Shown in pieces: positions 60,595 to 64,000 of a DNA stretch of 64,000 bases. Under the pieces are notes generated by a model, which ran no database searches, was not told the DNA's origin, and saw nothing but the letters and a program-made list of their open reading frames with translations. Origin of the DNA: Petrotoga mobilis SJ95 (GTDB taxonomy: Bacteria; Thermotogota; Thermotogae; Petrotogales; Petrotogaceae); NCBI RefSeq assembly GCF_000018605.1, contig NC_010003.1, positions 124,001 through 188,000 on the forward strand, in the 5' to 3' direction. The position numbers were made by a program, and so were the translations under genes. Numbering within the stretch: the first letter of the stretch is position 1; each line of letters starts with the position of its first letter.

Positions 60595-61364
60595 ATGCTA
60601 TTTTTAGTAGTAAGGGTTGACGAGATCAGTCTAAAAAATAAAAATAAAATGTCTTTTATGCATAAACTTAAAAACAACATCCAAAGCAAAATTTCCCAAA
60701 ACTTCATTTTCAAGGTTAACAACAATAGAATATATCTAATTCCTCAACAAAATATGGGAATAACCGTTAAAGATATCGATACTCTAAAAAAGATTTTTGG
60801 AATACATTCATCTTCAATAGCTGAAAAAACTGAATTAAATATAGATTCATTTAAAAATAAAGTCTACGAAGTAGCAAAAAATCTCTTGAAAGCAACAATT
60901 ATAGTACTTTTAAAATAAACGTCAATAGAGCCAATAAATCTCTTCCCTACAACAGTCAAGAATTTGCTGGAATAATAGGTGAATTTATATTGAACAATTT
61001 CCCTAAACTAAAAGTTGACTTAAATAACCCGGAGCTTGATATAGAAATAGATATTAGAAAAGAAGGTACGATTATATTTGACAATCGTTTAAAAAGACCA
61101 AGCGGATTACCCATTGGTACATCTTCAAAAGATTTAACAAAAAACGGAACAATTAAATTATCCCAAAAATTCGCATTGTATAAAACATCTATTTTACCAT
61201 ACGAAGATTCATGTAGCGTATTTATACCTTCTAAACCTGCCACTAAATCAAATACAAATTACATAAAATCAATTGAGGATTCTTTACAACATCTAAGTAA
61301 ATTGGAAAAAGATGCTTTAGATGAAGTTAAAAAGTATAAGATTGAAGATAGTAAAGTCTCATAA
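60595..61364 (+). pseudogene. thiI: Decayed thiI (tRNA 4-thiouridine synthase): frameshift and loss of the PP-loop domain
   Basis: ATG 60595 has AAGGTGG 7 bases ahead and opens the ThiI N-terminal domain (VVRVDEISLKNKNKMSF) and THUMP start (to AKNLLK, near 60888). The frame then fails (TAA at 60916), but the next sense frame, one base back, carries on with NNYSTFKINVNRANKSLPYN, then EFAGIIGEF and GLPIGTSS, the rest of the THUMP domain; loss of one A in a run near 60888 explains this. Straight after GTSSK comes the family's C-terminus, ILPYEDSCSVFIPSKPATK. The whole ATPase part, with the SGGIDS PP-loop and about 170 residues, is missing. It cannot thiolate tRNA. Confidence 0.9.
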
Positions 61365-61429
61365 ATTGATCACTTTGAATCATAGTCTCATGTATCTTAA
61401 AGAAAAGGGAAGAAAAAGGAGGACAATTC

Positions 61430-62206
61430 ATGAAAAAGGTATTAGAAACAATAAAGGCAATATTCTTCACAATATGGTTAATTATCGGATTTCTCGGAGT
61501 TGTAATTGTATATGGAAGTTATGTGTTGATAAAAGCCAATATCTTGGAAAAAAGAAAGGGACACAAAGTCTCTCAAGAATATATTAGAAAGGTTGTATCT
61601 TGGTTTGGAAAAGTTACTTTTAAATTCTTAAATAGTAAGATTTCAGTTCATGGTGAAGAGAATATTCCTCAGCAAGGCCCTTATGTAGTAGTAGCGAATC
61701 ATCAAAGCCTTTTCGATATTCCTTTAATTTTAGGATATATATATCCCACAGCTTTTATTGCAAAAAAAGAGCTTTCTATGATTCCTATATTAGGAAATTT
61801 CATCAAAAGACTTGGCTCTATCTTCATAGATAGGAATAATTCAAAAAGTGGTGCTATAGCTCTTAAAAAATTTGCAAAAATATCTCAATCAGGGGAAATT
61901 ATAACTATTTTTCCTGAAGGAACAAGGAGTTTAGATGGTCAAGTAGGTGAATTTAAAAAGGGAGCTCTTTTAATCCCTTTTAGATATAATATAAAACTAT
62001 TACCTGTCACAATAGATGGAACTATCAAAATGAGCAAAAAAGGAAGCGTCTTTATCAAACCTTCGAATGTTAATCTATTCATACATGAACCAGTCGAGCC
62101 AAAACTTTTCGCTAGCGAAGGAGAATTAAGAGAATGTCTCAAAAGCATAATCAGCGAAAATATTACAAGCGAACCTCAACTAGCTTTAAAAGAAACAAGA
62201 GCGTAA
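61430..62206 (+). CDS. plsC: 1-acyl-sn-glycerol-3-phosphate acyltransferase
   Basis: A 258-residue membrane-bound acyltransferase that makes phosphatidic acid. One or two N-terminal helices (about 5-30) precede the catalytic NHQSLFDIP (the HX4D motif, about 88-96), then KKELSMIPILGNFIKRLGSIFIDR and the FPEGTRS motif (about 162-168). AAAGGAGGA lies 6 bases ahead of the ATG. It follows the thiI remnant by 65 bases and precedes the nuclease-family gene. Confidence 0.94.
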   Translation: MKKVLETIKAIFFTIWLIIGFLGVVIVYGSYVLIKANILEKRKGHKVSQEYIRKVVSWFGKVTFKFLNSKISVHGEENIPQQGPYVVVANHQSLFDIPLILGYIYPTAFIAKKELSMIPILGNFIKRLGSIFIDRNNSKSGAIALKKFAKISQSGEIITIFPEGTRSLDGQVGEFKKGALLIPFRYNIKLLPVTIDGTIKMSKKGSVFIKPSNVNLFIHEPVEPKLFASEGELRECLKSIISENITSEPQLALKETRA

Positions 62207-62235
62207 TTTCAGTTTTTTAAAGGAGGTTTTCAAAC

Positions 62236-62754
62236 ATGAAAAAAGTAAGCAATGTTACTATGGGAATAGATAAAGTTTCAAATTCACCGATAGTTTTTTT
62301 AAAGGTAGAAGATACAAACGTTGTTGTACCAATATGGATTGGGCCATGTGAAGCTGGTGTTTTGGCTTTAATATTGAGAAACGAAGATTTTGAAAGACCT
62401 TTAACGCACGATCTCATTGGTAATATTATCGAACAACTTAAAGCTCAACCTATTAAGATAGAAATTGACCAATTCAAGCAGGATATTTATTACGCTAAAT
62501 TAGTCCTGAAAGATAGTGGTTCAAAAGAGATCTATATCGATGCCAGGCCTTCTGATTGCATAATTTTATCATTAAAAAATAACTTACCTATTTACATAGA
62601 CGAAGAAATAGTATCCGAACACGGTATTGAAGCTTCTTTTATAAACGCAGAAGAACAAAGCGAGTTCAGACAAGATATTGAAAACTTCGATATAGACGAA
62701 CTGAGAAGGAAGTTCGAAAATAAAAATAAAACTGAAGATGAAGATGACGAATAA
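62236..62754 (+). CDS. Bifunctional nuclease (DUF151) family protein
   Basis: A 172-residue protein. The BFN domain (about 1-135) shows VFLKVEDTNVVVPIWIGPCEAGVLALIL, RPLTHDLIGNIIEQL and IYIDARPSDCIILSLKNNLPIYIDEEI, the full family pattern. The family was named for a plant nuclease, and the T. maritima homologue has a known structure, but the bacterial role is not known. A strongly acidic tail (KTEDEDDE) ends the protein. AAAGGAGG ahead of the ATG. Confidence 0.93.
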   Translation: MKKVSNVTMGIDKVSNSPIVFLKVEDTNVVVPIWIGPCEAGVLALILRNEDFERPLTHDLIGNIIEQLKAQPIKIEIDQFKQDIYYAKLVLKDSGSKEIYIDARPSDCIILSLKNNLPIYIDEEIVSEHGIEASFINAEEQSEFRQDIENFDIDELRRKFENKNKTEDEDDE

Positions 62755-62781
62755 TTTTTTCTAAAAGCACGAGGTGAATCA

Positions 62782-63648
62782 ATGGAATTTCTAAAATTAT
62801 TAGAGTTTAAAGATTTCTTTGACAAGAAGATAAAGAATTTTTTCGAAAATTTGGACCTGGAAGATTATTTAAAAGAGCCACTGTTTTATTACATAGAAAA
62901 TGGAGGCAAAAGACTTAGACCCTGGATAATATATAACTTCGGACAAATAATCTCTATAAATAAAAAGAATTTAATTGACATTGCGATAGCTGTCGAAATT
63001 TTACACTCATCATCCTTGATACATGATGATCTACCTGCCTTAGACAATGCAAAGTTAAGAAGAGGAGCTCTAACAACTCATTTAAAGTTTGGAGAATATA
63101 AAGCCATACTAGCTGGAGATTATGGATTCACTCTCCCACTACAGATTGTTGCCGGTTTAGATAATATTAAAGAAGGGAACAAACTTCTCTTAGTGGATTA
63201 TTTTATAAAAACCATTTTAAAATTATTTCAAGGAGAAATGGAAGATCTAATCTTCGAAAAAGAAGATAAAAATGTAGGTGAGAAAGAAATTCTTGAGATG
63301 TATTCAAAGAAAACAGGGGCGGTTTTTGGTTTTTGTTTTGCATCTCCTTTTTTAATGGCTGGGGAAGCAGAGCTTGCTAAAGAGATGAATAAAATAGGAA
63401 CTGATTTTGGTGTTTCTTTCCAAATTTTCGATGATCTAAAAGATATCTTTACTAAAGAAGAAGATATTGGAAAAGAAACTAATAAAGATGTAAACAAAAA
63501 AACTCTTTTAAATTTTTATAATTTTCAAGAAACACAAATAATAGCCGATAATATTTATATAAATGTTTTACAAAAATTGGAAGACCTAAATCTAAAAGAA
63601 CTATCTCAACTTTTGAAAGAAGTTCGAAAGATTATAGAAACAAGGTAA
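62782..63648 (+). CDS. ispA: Polyprenyl diphosphate synthase (farnesyl/geranylgeranyl type)
   Basis: A 288-residue trans-prenyltransferase. GGKRLRPWI (about 39-47), the first Asp-rich motif HDDLPALDNAKLRRG (about 82-96; DDxxxxD type as in short-chain bacterial enzymes), the YSKKTGAVFGFCF segment and the second motif FQIFDDLKDIF (about 214-224) are present. It lengthens IPP/DMAPP to FPP or GGPP; chain length cannot be set by eye. CGAGGTG ahead of the ATG. Follows the nuclease-family gene by 27 bases. Confidence 0.93.
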   Translation: MEFLKLLEFKDFFDKKIKNFFENLDLEDYLKEPLFYYIENGGKRLRPWIIYNFGQIISINKKNLIDIAIAVEILHSSSLIHDDLPALDNAKLRRGALTTHLKFGEYKAILAGDYGFTLPLQIVAGLDNIKEGNKLLLVDYFIKTILKLFQGEMEDLIFEKEDKNVGEKEILEMYSKKTGAVFGFCFASPFLMAGEAELAKEMNKIGTDFGVSFQIFDDLKDIFTKEEDIGKETNKDVNKKTLLNFYNFQETQIIADNIYINVLQKLEDLNLKELSQLLKEVRKIIETR

Positions 63649-63716
63649 AAGTCTCAAAAGGAGTTGACTGAGCTATAAAATTCAAACCTTTCAACTTTTT
63701 AAATAAAATTAAATAT

Positions 63717-64000
63717 ATGGAAAAAAAATACAAAATTCTCTTATCGATTGTTGTAATAGGTATTTTAATTCTTGTTTTTTCTATTATTTTTAAAAACATA
63801 TTTTTGCCTCCAAATCAGATAACTCCTTCTTCTAACAATATTCAAATAATGGTTCCTGATTTTGCTTTTCCTTCAAAGAAACACATTGATATAAGCGTTG
63901 TGGATAAAAGTTCTGCGGAATATCAAGAATTGATCAACTACAAAAATTTTTACGGTGAAATATATAAAATTACTTTCTCAGATGAAAGTAATGAATCCTC
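63717..64000 (+). CDS. Membrane-anchored protein, N-terminal part, cut by window edge
   Basis: The frame is open from 63672 to the window end. From ATG 63717 it gives MEKKYKILLSIVVIGILILV, a membrane helix to about residue 28, then a hydrophilic extracytoplasmic start (IQIMVPDFAFPSKKHIDISVVD). I do not recognise the family. The ATG has no ribosome-binding site; the only one (AAAAGGAG, 63656-63663) lies 11 bases ahead of an in-frame ATA at 63675, which would add a basic 14-residue lead. The start is therefore uncertain. Confidence 0.65.
   Translation, partial: MEKKYKILLSIVVIGILILVFSIIFKNIFLPPNQITPSSNNIQIMVPDFAFPSKKHIDISVVDKSSAEYQELINYKNFYGEIYKITFSDESNES

Overview
The window reads as a chromosomal segment of an AT-rich member of the Thermotogota, most like the Petrotoga group. 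The grounds are the AT-rich coding style, many AUA/AGA codons and ATGA-coupled genes, a GH4 glycosidase with the CHGH signature known from Thermotoga alpha-glucuronidases, a SpoVS homologue in an apparently non-sporulating lineage, and the murI-rapZ-yvcK-whiA-nrdR-greA-lysS order. The taxonomic call is inference; no rRNA lies in the window. Almost everything is coding. There is one tRNA, no insertion sequence and no CRISPR array.

Layout. (1) 1-3.2 kb: the edge of a surface-polysaccharide region (3' end of a wecB-type epimerase, a GT-B glycosyltransferase) into which a two-gene Kiwa anti-phage system, kwaA-kwaB, is set on the minus strand. (2) 3.3-11.7 kb: a GH4 probable alpha-glucuronidase with its own terminator, then a six-gene operon: class II aldolase, LarA-type nickel racemase, EtfB, EtfA, FAD lactate/glycolate-type dehydrogenase, rhamnulokinase. 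This suggests deoxyhexose breakdown joined to oxidation of a 2-hydroxy acid through an electron-transferring flavoprotein. (3) 11.9-18.9 kb: secreted glycine-rich protein, peroxiredoxin, ferritin, a chemoreceptor interrupted by an amber codon, a lone sugar-binding protein, and archaeal-type phosphoglycerate mutase. (4) 18.9-26.5 kb, minus strand: a disaccharide operon (LacI regulator interrupted by an ochre codon, binding protein, intercistronic terminator, two permeases, beta-phosphoglucomutase, GH65 phosphorylase) with two dyad operators upstream. (5) 26.6-29.9 kb, minus: tandem HAD phosphatase, DUF4911 protein, PIN-PhoH ATPase, DEDDh exonuclease. (6) 30-38 kb, plus: tRNA-Arg, spoVS, coiled-coil protein, zapA, murI, rapZ, yvcK, whiA, nrdR, greA, lysS, ispE. 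(7) 38-45.2 kb: FlhB-like fragment, threonine aldolase, EamA transporter, YkuK-like protein, GntR regulator with a split chromate transporter, S58 peptidase, KamA-family radical SAM enzyme. (8) 45.2-60.2 kb, minus: a DUF5685-like/Cys-rich pair, GspE-like ATPase next to ftsZ-ftsA, a membrane protein in the ftsQ position, gyrB, dciA-like gene, aminotransferase IV, mtaB, CBS protein, PfkB sugar kinase, SPASM radical SAM protein and its TetR regulator. (9) 60.3-64 kb, plus: a decayed thiI, plsC, a bifunctional-nuclease-family protein, a polyprenyl synthase and a truncated membrane protein.

The most notable points are the Kiwa system; the larA-etfBA-dehydrogenase-rhaB operon, whose larA appears to start at AUA; and three genes carrying inactivating changes (chemoreceptor amber, LacI ochre, thiI frameshift plus loss of the whole PP-loop domain). 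A strikingly uniform extended -10 promoter element (TGnTATAAT) recurs at about ten positions. All functional names come from motif reading, not from database searches.
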